From Sutterella sp. (GTDB lineage: Bacteria > Pseudomonadota > Gammaproteobacteria > Burkholderiales > Burkholderiaceae_F), in the NCBI GenBank assembly GCA_019418235.1, contig DYCH01000077.1, positions 46,099 to 105,616 of the forward strand: DNA of 59,518 nucleotides, in the 5' to 3' direction. Positions within the stretch are counted from its first letter, which is position 1, and the number at the start of each line of letters is the position of its first letter. A program made the translations under genes and the position numbers. Positions 1 to 8,225 of the stretch are shown piece after piece. Under the pieces are notes generated by a model, which did no database searches, had not been told where the DNA came from, and worked only from the letters and a program-made list of their open reading frames with translations.

Positions 1-346
1 TCACGAAGTAGCTTGGTGCATGTCAAGGTCCAGTCACCTTGTTAATCCGCTGGAAAACAAATAAACGCCAATAACAAGCGTTTCGCTCTCGCCGCCTAAT
101 TAAGGCGAGGACCACACCGGTTTGCCTCTAGGCCGGGCTAGTTCGCTAGCAGTGGTTTTATACTAATACAGGCTGGATCACTACGAGGGCGCTGCGTAGT
201 GGTTGAGACTTAAAGAGTGTCTGGTCTGACCAGAGCCGGTTTGAGGGCGTGAAGTCAGATGAGATTTTTTAAATGTTCAAACTAAACATGTAGAGCCGGT
301 TATGGACGATTCTTGGACGCGGGTTCAATTCCCGCCGTCTCCACCA
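1..346 (+). ncRNA. ssrA: tmRNA, 3' portion (5' end outside window)
   Basis: Transfer-messenger RNA that rescues stalled ribosomes. A short tag frame at 67-99 reads ANNKRFALAA then TAA, the expected ALAA-ending degradation tag. The 3' end (about 319-346) is a tRNA-like half: T-stem GCGGG, loop TTCAATT, CCCGC, acceptor strand CGTCTCC (336-342) and an encoded CCA (344-346). The matching 5' acceptor strand and alanine D-arm lie before base 1, so the gene is partial. The tag and TTCAATT loop make the assignment secure. Confidence 0.95.
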
Positions 347-363
347 CACTCAAAAATCCAATG

Positions 364-398
364 CCTCGAGTTGATGTTTCAATTCGGGGTTATTTTTT
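364..398 (+). terminator. Intrinsic terminator of ssrA
   Basis: Ten-base-pair stem CCTCGAGTTG / CAATTCGGGG (two G-T pairs), six-base loop, then TTATTTTTT. It lies 18 bases after the tmRNA CCA end. Confidence 0.8.
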
Positions 399-468
399 GC
401 CAATTTCAAGAAAAATTTGTACGTTGATATTATGTTCTGTATGGACAACATTTTTTTCTTAACCCCAT

Positions 469-1176
469 ATGCGCAAAATTTCTTTTCCTCTGAAGTTGCT
501 ATTAGCTCTTATCCCCGTCACGGTTATGGGCGCAGACCTGACACCAGGCGACATCGTAAGCGCGTCTTCAATCGCTCAAGAAAAAGCGGCTTCCTATTTT
601 GTCGCTTCCCCGATTTCCAACGATATTTTTTCACGCATCAATAACAAATCCTGGAAAGAAATTTGTCACCATGACCGCAAAGATTTTCGTTATTTGACGG
701 CGCTGCATTACGACGGGCAAGGTCAAATTCGATTGGGTGAACTCATCGTCCACCAATCCATTGCCAAAGAAGTCTTGGATATCTTGAAAGAACTCTATAT
801 CGCCAAGTATCCAATCGAAAAAATGGTATTGATTGACAACTATGGCGCAGATGATGAATTAAGCATGACGGCGAATAACTCATCGGCTTTTAACTGTCGT
901 GTTGTAAAAGGAAGCAAAAAGCTCTCAGCTCATGCCAGAGGCATGGCCGTTGATATCAATCCGCTTTATAACCCCTACGTGAAAGTCAAAAACGGACAAA
1001 CAATCGTTCAACCCGAAGCAGGTCGCCCTTGGATAGTGCGCAATGCAACCGTCCCCTACAAAATTGATAAGAACGACCTTGCTTATAAGCTATTTAAAAA
1101 GCACGGTTGGGAATGGGGTGGTGATTGGAAGTCACTCAAGGACTACCAACACTTTGAAAAGACAAGGGCACCTTAA
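469..1176 (+). CDS. M15-family D-alanyl-D-alanine carboxypeptidase-like protein
   Basis: Predicted zinc peptidase acting on peptidoglycan cross-link peptides in the periplasm (VanY / L-Ala-D-Glu endopeptidase type). The N-terminus has a signal-peptide-like stretch (MRKISFPLKLLLALIPVTVMGA). The metal motif SAHARGMAVDINP, about residues 151-163, supplies the His and Asp ligands. The C-terminal motif WEWGGDWKSLKDYQHFE supplies the catalytic Asp and last His. The 235-residue length is complete for the family. The start lacks a clear Shine-Dalgarno sequence. It is monocistronic between the tmRNA terminator and its own terminator at 1284-1311. The exact bond cleaved cannot be told from sequence. 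Confidence 0.82.
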   Translation: MRKISFPLKLLLALIPVTVMGADLTPGDIVSASSIAQEKAASYFVASPISNDIFSRINNKSWKEICHHDRKDFRYLTALHYDGQGQIRLGELIVHQSIAKEVLDILKELYIAKYPIEKMVLIDNYGADDELSMTANNSSAFNCRVVKGSKKLSAHARGMAVDINPLYNPYVKVKNGQTIVQPEAGRPWIVRNATVPYKIDKNDLAYKLFKKHGWEWGGDWKSLKDYQHFEKTRAP

Positions 1177-1283
1177 TGAAACCTCACCTTGAAAAACGAA
1201 ATCTAATTATTAGAATCTTTCAAAGTGGCAGTTAATGAAAGATTTAATTGTCAGGGCTGATCGAATGATCCTGGTCCACCTCC

Positions 1284-1311
1284 GGCGGGGATGTCCTCGC
1301 CATTTTATTTT
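1284..1311 (+). terminator. Intrinsic terminator after the M15 peptidase gene
   Basis: Stem GGCGGGGA / TCCTCGCC with a very short loop, followed by ATTTTATTTT on the plus strand. Confidence 0.6.
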
Positions 1312-1376
1312 CTGACTTAAGTTGAAAATCACACTACTTAAAGAAAGGATAACTTTCTTCAAAACTAAATATTAGC

Positions 1377-2354
1377 TTAGTGCTGTTGGCCGTGATGCTT
1401 ACTAGCGTGCAAAACCAATAAACCTCTAAACCATTGCATCACAGTGTCGTAATGCGTTCTTTCATGCCAAATCAAACGCGTCCAATAGGTGAAATTTTCA
1501 CTACTATCACCATAAGGAAGCAGTGCAATCTTTGCCCCATACGTTTGACTTAAAACTTGTGCCGTTTCATCGGGCAACAACACTGTTAAATCGGTCTTTT
1601 CAAGAATCGATGGAATCGGCACAAAATACGGTAATGACAATCCAATTTTTTGGCACTCTTGTCCTAGAAGATTAATTTCATCAAGTGAATAAACTTTAGC
1701 TTCACTACCCAATTGATTTGCAACAACAATCTTTCGATATTTTGCGATTTCTTCGAGGGGTAACACTTGGTGTTCTAACCAATATTTTTGGAGAGGATGG
1801 CCTTTTCTCACACAGAGTTTGTAGCGAACGGGATAAAGACGTCGCTCGTGAATTTTCGGAGGAATGTCCCGCGTTGAGGGATAAAAAGCCACATCTACAA
1901 GACCATCCTCGAGCTTTTGGAACATCCCCTGCCCTACCTGTTGAAACTCGAGAACAGCGTTCGGAGCAACTTCATAAAATTTATCAATGAAGTCTCTCAG
2001 CACAATCATAATGGCATTGTCTGCCGCCACAATCCGAAACCGTCTCGTCAGTGTTAACGGATCAAATTCCTCGCGCTCAGTCATGGCGCTCATACGAGCC
2101 AGGACATCTTCAATCTGAATCGCCAATTCATGCGCACGGTTCGTTGGTAAGAATTTGGGGTTGGAACGAATAAAAAGCGGATCGTCAAACACACCTCTTA
2201 ACTTTTTCAATACTCGAGAGGCGGCAGGCACCGTTAATTCGTATTTTTTAGCTGTATCTGTGATTGAACAAAGACGGTAGAGCGTCAAGAAAAACTCAAG
2301 CTCTGAAAACGTCAATGAACTAATTTGCGAATTTTGGTAAGAACGATTTGTCAC
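1377..2354 (-). CDS. LysR-type transcriptional regulator, divergent from assT
   Basis: DNA-binding regulator of 325 residues. The N-terminal winged helix-turn-helix (about residues 15-75) contains the LysR pattern with PAASRVLKKLRGVFDDPLF and a following IRS..PKFLPT segment. The rest is a periplasmic-binding-fold effector domain starting near FRIVAADNA. It faces the sulfotransferase gene across a 122-bp intergenic region, so control of assT is the obvious inference. It resembles the regulator at 27135-28100, which sits upstream of the second assT. The effector is unknown; an aryl sulfate or phenol would fit. Confidence 0.85.
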   Translation of the reverse strand: MTNRSYQNSQISSLTFSELEFFLTLYRLCSITDTAKKYELTVPAASRVLKKLRGVFDDPLFIRSNPKFLPTNRAHELAIQIEDVLARMSAMTEREEFDPLTLTRRFRIVAADNAIMIVLRDFIDKFYEVAPNAVLEFQQVGQGMFQKLEDGLVDVAFYPSTRDIPPKIHERRLYPVRYKLCVRKGHPLQKYWLEHQVLPLEEIAKYRKIVVANQLGSEAKVYSLDEINLLGQECQKIGLSLPYFVPIPSILEKTDLTVLLPDETAQVLSQTYGAKIALLPYGDSSENFTYWTRLIWHERTHYDTVMQWFRGLLVLHASKHHGQQH

Positions 2355-2425
2355 AGAATGAAATTATCCAAAGAGAAATAACAATTTATTGATTTTAAAC
2401 AAAATTATACACTTCTAGTCATTGC

Positions 2426-2440
2426 CAAATTAGAAATTTG
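2426..2440. promoter_or_regulatory. Palindrome in the lysR-assT intergenic region (candidate LysR operator)
   Basis: CAAATTAGAAATTTG is a 15-bp palindrome in the divergent promoter region. A TTGACA element overlaps its right end (2438-2443). A similar palindrome, CAAAT-N4-ATTTG, lies upstream of the second assT. The regulator assignment is inference. Confidence 0.4.
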
Positions 2441-2476
2441 ACATAAACGCTCTTCAAATTTTTTAAGGAAAATCCT

Positions 2477-4303
2477 ATGTTCCGCATATCTCTCGTCGCT
2501 GGTCTTGTCGTTTCGGCAACTCTTGCTTTTGCCGGTTCTGCTATGGCTGCTGGTGGCTCTTCTGGTCCGAAAGTTACCTATCCTACATCGGGTAAAATTG
2601 GCGCCGTCATCGTCAATCCCTATAACATTGCACCTTTGACGGCTGTCATTCGTAACGGTGGATACGTTGTCACGAATGCATCGGTGCGCATCGTTCCGAA
2701 AAAAGACGGTCAAGAAATTAAGTACAACGTCAGCGACACGCAAATCCGTACGCACGGCGGTATCCCCGTTTTCGGTCTTTATGCGGACTATCAAAACACG
2801 GTTGAAGTTTCTTATACGCGTACCTTAAACGGTAAGTCAGAACGCGTTGAAAAAGAAATCTACAAAATCTACGGTCAACCGGCCTCTATTCGTCACTCTG
2901 GTTACGCTGGTGTAAATAGCTCCTTCTTTGACGTCACGGTCAACAAGGTTGATCCGAAGTTTAGTGACCGTCTCATCCTTGTTAACAACATGGTCGGCGC
3001 CCCTGCCAATTCAACGCGCGCTGTTTGGAATAACCCGATGGGCGGTGCTTTGGAATGGAACCGTTATCCGATGAACGCCATCATTGATACCAAGGGTGAA
3101 ATCCGTTGGTACATGGATCCGACGAGCATCTATGACTTCGATAACATCTACAAGGCCGGCATCATGATGGGCTTCCGTCAAAATAAAGACGGTGCCTTTA
3201 GCTGGGGCTATGGACAACGTTACGTGAAGTATGACTTGATGGGTCGTGAAATCTTTAACCGTCGTTTACCTGATGGCTACAATGACTTCTCCCACGCTTT
3301 AGATCCGATGCAAAACGGTAACTATCTTGCTCGCGTTGCCTCGTCCGACCACAAGCTTGCTAACGGTAAGCATGTCCGTACGGTTCGAGACGTGATTATT
3401 GAAGTTGACCCCAACGGTAACGTGGTGGACGAATGGCGTCTCTTTGACATCCTTGACCCGTATCGTGACAACGTTCTTAAGGTGCTTGACCAAGGTGCTG
3501 TTTGCTTGAACATTGACGCTAGCCAAGCCGGTAAGACACTTTCTGCAGAAGACTTAGCGAAGATGGATGAATCGGATCACTTTGGCGATATCGTCGGTTC
3601 CGGTGCCGGTCGCAACTGGGTTCACGTTAACTCTGTCGACTATGACCCGACTGATGACTCCATCATCATTTCTTCTCGCCACCAATCGGCTTTGATTAAG
3701 ATTGGTCGCGACAAGAAGGTGAAATGGATTTTGGGCTCTCCGGAAGGTTGGAAGGGCGATTTTGCCAAGAAGGTGTTAACGCCGGTTGATAAGAACGGTA
3801 AGAAGATCGTTTGCGAAAACTCCAAGTGCGAAGGTTCTACCTTTGATTGGTCTTGGACGCAACACACCGGTTGGCGTATTGACCAAAAATCCAACAAGAA
3901 TGTCTTCTACTTATCTGTCTTCGATAACGGTGACGCACGTGGTATGGAACAACCTGCAATTCCTAGCATGAAGTACAGCCGTGCCGTTATTTACAAGATC
4001 GATCAAAAGAAGATGACTGTTCAACAAGTTTGGGAATACGGTAAAGAACGTGGTCATGAATGGTTTAGCCCTGTGACGTCCTTAACCGAATACCAAGCCG
4101 ATAAAGACTCTGTCTTCACATACTCTGCAACGGCTGGTGCAACGTACAACCTCGCAACGGGTGCCTTTGAATCCGCTCCGAATCCGTTTATCAACGAATT
4201 CAATTGGGGTGCAAAGGAACCGGGCCTTGAAATTCAATTGCACAACACCTCTGGCTACCAAGCCATGCCTGTTGATTTGAATAAGGCTTTTAACGCCAAG
4301 TAA
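2477..4303 (+). CDS. assT: Periplasmic arylsulfate sulfotransferase AssT (copy 1)
   Basis: PAPS-independent sulfotransferase that moves sulfate from a phenolic sulfate ester to another phenol through a sulfohistidine intermediate in the periplasm. The 608-residue precursor starts with a signal peptide ending near AMA-AGG. The motifs WVHVNSV (His383), SSRHQ (Arg401, His402), WTQHT (His463) and DFSHALDP (His273) match the spacing of the catalytic residues recalled for E. coli AssT (His252, His356, Arg374, His436 mature). A nearby cysteine pair, CENSKC, is the likely DsbL substrate. The AAGGA ribosome site at 2465-2469 supports the start. It heads an operon with dsbL and dsbI, separated from dsbL by a hairpin. 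Confidence 0.95.
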   Translation: MFRISLVAGLVVSATLAFAGSAMAAGGSSGPKVTYPTSGKIGAVIVNPYNIAPLTAVIRNGGYVVTNASVRIVPKKDGQEIKYNVSDTQIRTHGGIPVFGLYADYQNTVEVSYTRTLNGKSERVEKEIYKIYGQPASIRHSGYAGVNSSFFDVTVNKVDPKFSDRLILVNNMVGAPANSTRAVWNNPMGGALEWNRYPMNAIIDTKGEIRWYMDPTSIYDFDNIYKAGIMMGFRQNKDGAFSWGYGQRYVKYDLMGREIFNRRLPDGYNDFSHALDPMQNGNYLARVASSDHKLANGKHVRTVRDVIIEVDPNGNVVDEWRLFDILDPYRDNVLKVLDQGAVCLNIDASQAGKTLSAEDLAKMDESDHFGDIVGSGAGRNWVHVNSVDYDPTDDSIIISSRHQSALIKIGRDKKVKWILGSPEGWKGDFAKKVLTPVDKNGKKIVCENSKCEGSTFDWSWTQHTGWRIDQKSNKNVFYLSVFDNGDARGMEQPAIPSMKYSRAVIYKIDQKKMTVQQVWEYGKERGHEWFSPVTSLTEYQADKDSVFTYSATAGATYNLATGAFESAPNPFINEFNWGAKEPGLEIQLHNTSGYQAMPVDLNKAFNAK

Positions 4304-4315
4304 TTTCTTAACGAA

Positions 4316-4346
4316 ACACAAGCAGGGGCTCCTCTCCTGCTTGTGT
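4316..4346 (+). other. Intercistronic hairpin between assT and dsbL (copy 1)
   Basis: Eleven-base-pair perfect stem ACACAAGCAGG / CCTGCTTGTGT with a nine-base loop, followed by a weak GGTTTTTAA stretch. It could be a partial terminator or an mRNA-stabilising 3' end that gives more AssT than DsbL. The second operon has a different-sequence hairpin at the same place. Confidence 0.65.
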
Positions 4347-4400
4347 CAATTGGTTTTTAATAGTTTTAAAAACTACAAAACAAAGAAGAAGGATTTTCAA

Positions 4401-5048
4401 ATGTTTAAAAAATTCTTAGTAACGGCTGCCGCTTTAACGTGCTCTGCCATGGCGTTTGCCGCTCCCGTTGAAGGCACCGACTATGTGGTGTTGGATAAAC
4501 CCATCCCCAACGCTCAAGGCACCTTCATCAAGGTCTACTCCTACGACTGCCCCTTCTGCTATCGCTATGACAAGGGTGTCGTGCCCGTGATCAAGCAAAA
4601 GCTTGATAAAGAACTCAAGTTCTTGGACTACCACCTCCACACCAAAGGCAAGTACGGCAACGAAGGCGATGAAGTTTTGGCTACCCTTTGGGTTGAAGAC
4701 GAGGCCGCTGGACGCGATCCGGTCGCTGAAGGTTCCATGCACAAAAACGCTAAGTTCGCCCTTTATAAGGCCTACCACGATCAAAAAGAACGTTGGGATG
4801 CCGGTGCCGATGCTTTCATCAAGACCGCTCTTGACGCCGCAGGCATGAGCCGAGCTGATTTTGATGCTAAGAAGCAAGACCCGAAGGTGCAAGCTTTGGT
4901 TAAGGCTTGGAAGGACAGCACCTATGATGTTGCCAAGATCCAAGGGGTTCCCGCTTTTGTTGTGAACGGCAAGTACCTTTTAAAGACCGCTGCGATTCGC
5001 TCGATTGATAGCATGGTCGAGAACGTGCGTGAACTTTCCAAGAAGTAA
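4401..5048 (+). CDS. dsbL: Thiol:disulfide oxidase DsbL (copy 1), AssT-specific
   Basis: DsbA-family periplasmic oxidase dedicated to forming the AssT disulfide. The 215-residue precursor has a signal peptide ending AMAFAA, the redox motif Cys50-Pro-Phe-Cys53, and a cis-proline loop in GVPAFVV. The start at MFKKFLV is preferred over an upstream in-frame ATG because AGAAGG lies just before it and the signal peptide starts there. dsbI follows 12 bases later. From about 4764 onward it is indistinguishable by eye from the copy at 24468-25115, while the first half carries many synonymous differences. Confidence 0.92.
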   Translation: MFKKFLVTAAALTCSAMAFAAPVEGTDYVVLDKPIPNAQGTFIKVYSYDCPFCYRYDKGVVPVIKQKLDKELKFLDYHLHTKGKYGNEGDEVLATLWVEDEAAGRDPVAEGSMHKNAKFALYKAYHDQKERWDAGADAFIKTALDAAGMSRADFDAKKQDPKVQALVKAWKDSTYDVAKIQGVPAFVVNGKYLLKTAAIRSIDSMVENVRELSKK

Positions 5049-5060
5049 TCCGAGGCTCGA

Positions 5061-5729
5061 ATGAAAGGCTTTTTTAAAGATTTCAAAACCGAGCCGATGA
5101 ACACATTGGCTCGGTGGCAAGACACGCGAGAGCCGTGGTTACTCTTTGCGATTACCTCTGTTCTTTTGGTGTTGATTGCCCACTACGTGTTCCAAGACTG
5201 GATGCACATGCTGCCTTGTGAGCAATGCGTCTATATCCGTTACGGCAATTTAGTGATGGCCTTGGGTGCATTCATTGTGGCGATTAAACCGCAATGGATT
5301 TGGGGCAAGATTGCCGGCGTGGGTATCTTCCTCTATGGTTTGATTTACACGATGCTTTGCTCGTGGAAATTGATCAAGATTCACGATGCGGTGCACTCCG
5401 ATGACCCGATGGCGATGTTCGGTCTTCAAGGTTGCTCAACGGATGCGAAGTATCACTTTGGTCTTCCGTTAGATAAGTGGGCACCGGACTGGTTTAAGCC
5501 TACGGGTGACTGCGGTTACGATGCGCCTGTGGTAGCACCCGGCGTGGAATTATCCGACCTTCAACGCTGGTTTATTGAACTTTATCAATCAACGGATGGT
5601 TGGTACTTGATTCCGCAATGGAAGTTCATGGACATGGCCGAGTGCTGCATGTTGGCTTGTGTGTGCTATGCCATTTTATTGATTGCTCTGTTGTGGGCTT
5701 GGGTGAAACGTGATTTCTTGACGAAATAA
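5061..5729 (+). CDS. dsbI: Disulfide bond formation protein DsbI (copy 1), DsbB family
   Basis: Inner-membrane partner that reoxidises DsbL and passes electrons to quinone. The 222-residue protein has about four to five hydrophobic segments, a first periplasmic cysteine pair in LPCEQC and a second in the loop running from GCSTDA to TGDCGYD. It ends the assT-dsbL-dsbI operon with a strong terminator at 5757-5787. The protein differs from the copy at 23787-24455 only in the last residues (KRDFLTK against RRDYLTK). Confidence 0.92.
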   Translation: MKGFFKDFKTEPMNTLARWQDTREPWLLFAITSVLLVLIAHYVFQDWMHMLPCEQCVYIRYGNLVMALGAFIVAIKPQWIWGKIAGVGIFLYGLIYTMLCSWKLIKIHDAVHSDDPMAMFGLQGCSTDAKYHFGLPLDKWAPDWFKPTGDCGYDAPVVAPGVELSDLQRWFIELYQSTDGWYLIPQWKFMDMAECCMLACVCYAILLIALLWAWVKRDFLTK

Positions 5730-5756
5730 ATATTTGTAGGAAAATCAAAGAGATTT

Positions 5757-5787
5757 AAGAGGTTTTGAGTTTCAAAACCTCTTTTTC
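5757..5787 (+). terminator. Intrinsic terminator of the first ass operon
   Basis: Perfect stem AAGAGGTTTTGA / TCAAAACCTCTT with a three-base loop and a following T-run, 28 bases after the dsbI stop. Confidence 0.9.
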
Positions 5788-5847
5788 GTTACGAAGGACA
5801 TTTCAGACAAATCGACACTCAGAGCAACCATATGATGATTTTTTAGC

Positions 5848-5914
5848 ATTTTTTCGACATATTTTCTTGATATGTCGATGGCATCGACATATCCCACGAA
5901 TGTGTCGAAAAAAT
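5848..5914. repeat. 67-bp nested inverted repeat with four TCGACATAT half-sites
   Basis: TCGACATAT occurs forward at 5854-5862 and 5884-5892 and as its complement at 5870-5878 and 5900-5908 (last one ATGTGTCGA). These form two 25-bp dyads exactly 30 bp apart. The whole also folds as one long hairpin: outer arms with T6/A6 ends, a 6x6 internal loop, and an 11-bp inner stem GATATGTCGAT / ATCGACATATC with loop GGC. It lies between two convergent genes, so it is not an obvious promoter operator. Function unknown. Confidence 0.75.
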
Positions 5915-5961
5915 AATAATTTTCATCATTGCACAAAAAATATGCAAAAAAATAAGTTGAA

Positions 5962-6423
5962 TTAGGGACGATACCGAATCGGTCGTTGAATCCCTAATTC
6001 TTTGAGCTTCTCACTCTCTGGATCAATAATCGTAAAGCAACTCTTAATTTCTTCAGGTACTTCAATCGGCATACCGGTTTTAAAGTCAATGAACACCCAC
6101 GTTGTCGCACCAATGCACACCAAAGTGTCTCCTCGCTTAATCGCATAGCGACGCAATGAGCGAGAGGCGTGCCAACTATCGACCCAACTGTAGATCGTTA
6201 ACTCGTCGCCCTCGTAAGTAGGACGCAAATATTCAATCCAATGCTGCTTAGCCACCCAAACCTGTTGACGTTTAATAAGCGTTCGAGCGTCCCATCCGAG
6301 TTCTGCTGCATGAGCGCTTGCCGCATCTTCCATCCAACGTAAATACTCGCGATTATTCACATGACGAAAGACATCGATAGATTCTTTTCCGACAACAAAA
6401 TGATGTTCGTAAATTTCAGACAT
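5962..6423 (-). CDS. Acyl-CoA thioesterase, 4HBT/hotdog family
   Basis: Small hotdog-fold thioesterase of 153 residues, expected to hydrolyse an acyl-CoA. The N-terminal segment DVFRHVNNREYLRWMEDA matches the conserved active-site helix of 4-hydroxybenzoyl-CoA-thioesterase-like proteins, although the usual D-x-x-G-H-V-N-N is altered to DVFRHVNN. It is transcribed after the heme operon but separated from it by 110 bp, so it probably has its own promoter. The substrate cannot be told. Confidence 0.75.
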   Translation of the reverse strand: MSEIYEHHFVVGKESIDVFRHVNNREYLRWMEDAASAHAAELGWDARTLIKRQQVWVAKQHWIEYLRPTYEGDELTIYSWVDSWHASRSLRRYAIKRGDTLVCIGATTWVFIDFKTGMPIEVPEEIKSCFTIIDPESEKLKELGIQRPIRYRP

Positions 6424-6533
6424 TTCAAACTTAAAAATAAACGTTAAAGCGAGGAAAAAGAATAAACCTTTTTTGCCTCATTAACACGCCCATTCACGTT
6501 TTGCAACAACTACACATTTGTACATTTGTTACT

Positions 6534-7316
6534 TTACTGGCGAATTTTGAACCCAACTTTCAATAAAGCAACCGCTCCACTAAAACACAACACCAAGACA
6601 ACGCTTCCCCACAAAGCCGACTCCCAGGGACTCGTTTCAAATCCTCCCAAAAAGCCGCCTCGAAACCCATCAATCAGATAAAACATGGGATTAAAAAACG
6701 TGAGCTGCTGCCACGTCTCCGGTAACGCTTTCGTGGAGTAAAAAACACCGGATAAAAACGTCAAAGGCATGATGATGAAGTTTTGAATCACGCCCATCTG
6801 TTCATAACGATCGGCCCAAATTGCGGTTATTAATCCGAGAGTTGCCATCATCATGGCGCCTTGAAGGGCAAAAACCGCAATCCACACAAAATTGTCAATC
6901 GTGGGACTCACCCAAAACATTGTCCCAACCCAAACGCACAAACCCACAAAAAGTCCTCTTAATGTCGCCGATAAAACATAAGCCAATGCAATCTGCGCGC
7001 TCGACAAGGGGGGCATCAAAATAAAACTCAATGTCCCCGAAATCTTTGACTGAATAAAAGACGATGACGTATTAGCAAAAGCGTTTTGCAAAACTGCCAT
7101 CATCACGAGCCCCGGAACCAAGAAGTCGAGGTAGGAATAGGAGTCGCTTACAACCATTCTTTCTTGAAGTACAGCACCAAACACGATCAAGTACAGTAAA
7201 GAGGACAAAACAGGAGCGGCTACCGTGTGAAAGGCCACCTTTTTAAAACGAATAATTTCCTTTTTCAAAAGCGTTAAAAAGGCAATGTGTGAATGAAAAA
7301 TCTGTGCGCGAACCAT
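6534..7316 (-). CDS. ABC-2 type exporter permease at the end of the heme operon
   Basis: Integral membrane subunit of an ABC-2 (DrrB/YadH-like) exporter, 260 residues with about six hydrophobic segments and a conserved MPLTFLSGVFYS segment near residue 183. It is the last gene of the operon and starts four bases after the ATPase gene, with which it must pair. The cargo is unknown. Heme, a tetrapyrrole product or a toxic intermediate would fit the location, but this is inference only. Confidence 0.82.
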   Translation of the reverse strand: MVRAQIFHSHIAFLTLLKKEIIRFKKVAFHTVAAPVLSSLLYLIVFGAVLQERMVVSDSYSYLDFLVPGLVMMAVLQNAFANTSSSFIQSKISGTLSFILMPPLSSAQIALAYVLSATLRGLFVGLCVWVGTMFWVSPTIDNFVWIAVFALQGAMMMATLGLITAIWADRYEQMGVIQNFIIMPLTFLSGVFYSTKALPETWQQLTFFNPMFYLIDGFRGGFLGGFETSPWESALWGSVVLVLCFSGAVALLKVGFKIRQ

Positions 7317-7319
7317 GCA

Positions 7320-8222
7320 CTACTCCGATAACAATTTCACGAAAACATCTTCCAGACTCGCTTGCGAAAGTGTGAGATTTTCTGGCGTTACGTTCGCCTT
7401 CAAAAGTGTCTGAAGAATACCGTTGAGGTCTTTTGTGTCTGCAAAAGAGAGAACATAATTGTGGTTTTGTTGTCGTAACACTTTTGATGCCAACTCTTTG
7501 GGAAGCTCAGCATTCGTAAGACGAAATTGCACAGTGCTTTGCTGAAAGTTCTCTAATAACCGATCGGTTTTATCTTGAGCGACTATTTCCCCGTGATTCA
7601 AAATGGCAACGTTAGAGCACAAATTTTGGGCTTCTTCCAAGTAGTGCGTCGTCAAGATGACGGTGTGACCTTTTTGATGCAAACGACCGATAAATTTCCA
7701 AAGTTGATGACGAAGTTCAACATCAACGCCTGCGGTGGGTTCATCAAGCACGATGACAGGAGGTTTATGCACCAACGCCTGAGCAACGAGTACGCGTCTT
7801 TTCATGCCACCGGATAACAAACGTGTCGGGGTTTGTGCCTTGTCTTGAAGGCCCAACTCGTGCAAGAGTTCATCAATCCAATCATCATTTTTTGCCAAGC
7901 CGTAATAACCGCTTTGAAAGCATAATGTTTCCCGCACCGATAAAAACGGATCGTAGATAATTTCTTGCGCAACCACGCCTAAATTCATGGACGCAGCGAC
8001 TCGATCAGAAACAATGTCTTTGCCAAGCACTTTCACGCTCCCCTTTGTCGGCAAAACCAGTCCGGAAAGCGTATTAATCAGAGTGGATTTACCGGCACCG
8101 TTTGGCCCTAAAAGCGCGAAAAAATCCCCCTCTTCGACTTTTAAAGAAATCCCTTTAAGCGCCTGAAATCCGTTTTTATAAGTTTTCTCTAATTGATCAA
8201 TTTCAATAGCAAAACGTTGCAT
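7320..8222 (-). CDS. ABC-2 exporter ATP-binding protein in the heme operon
   Basis: Nucleotide-binding subunit of 300 residues, DrrA/CcmA-like. Walker A is GPNGAGKST (about residue 40), the signature is LLSGGMKRRV, and Walker B is VIVLDEPTAGVD followed by the LTTHYLEEA switch. A C-terminal extension of about 80 residues is typical of ABC-2 exporters. It starts just after tonB ends, and so lies in the same transcript as the TonB-ExbBD system. Confidence 0.85.
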   Translation of the reverse strand: MQRFAIEIDQLEKTYKNGFQALKGISLKVEEGDFFALLGPNGAGKSTLINTLSGLVLPTKGSVKVLGKDIVSDRVAASMNLGVVAQEIIYDPFLSVRETLCFQSGYYGLAKNDDWIDELLHELGLQDKAQTPTRLLSGGMKRRVLVAQALVHKPPVIVLDEPTAGVDVELRHQLWKFIGRLHQKGHTVILTTHYLEEAQNLCSNVAILNHGEIVAQDKTDRLLENFQQSTVQFRLTNAELPKELASKVLRQQNHNYVLSFADTKDLNGILQTLLKANVTPENLTLSQASLEDVFVKLLSE

Positions 8223-8225
8223 TTT

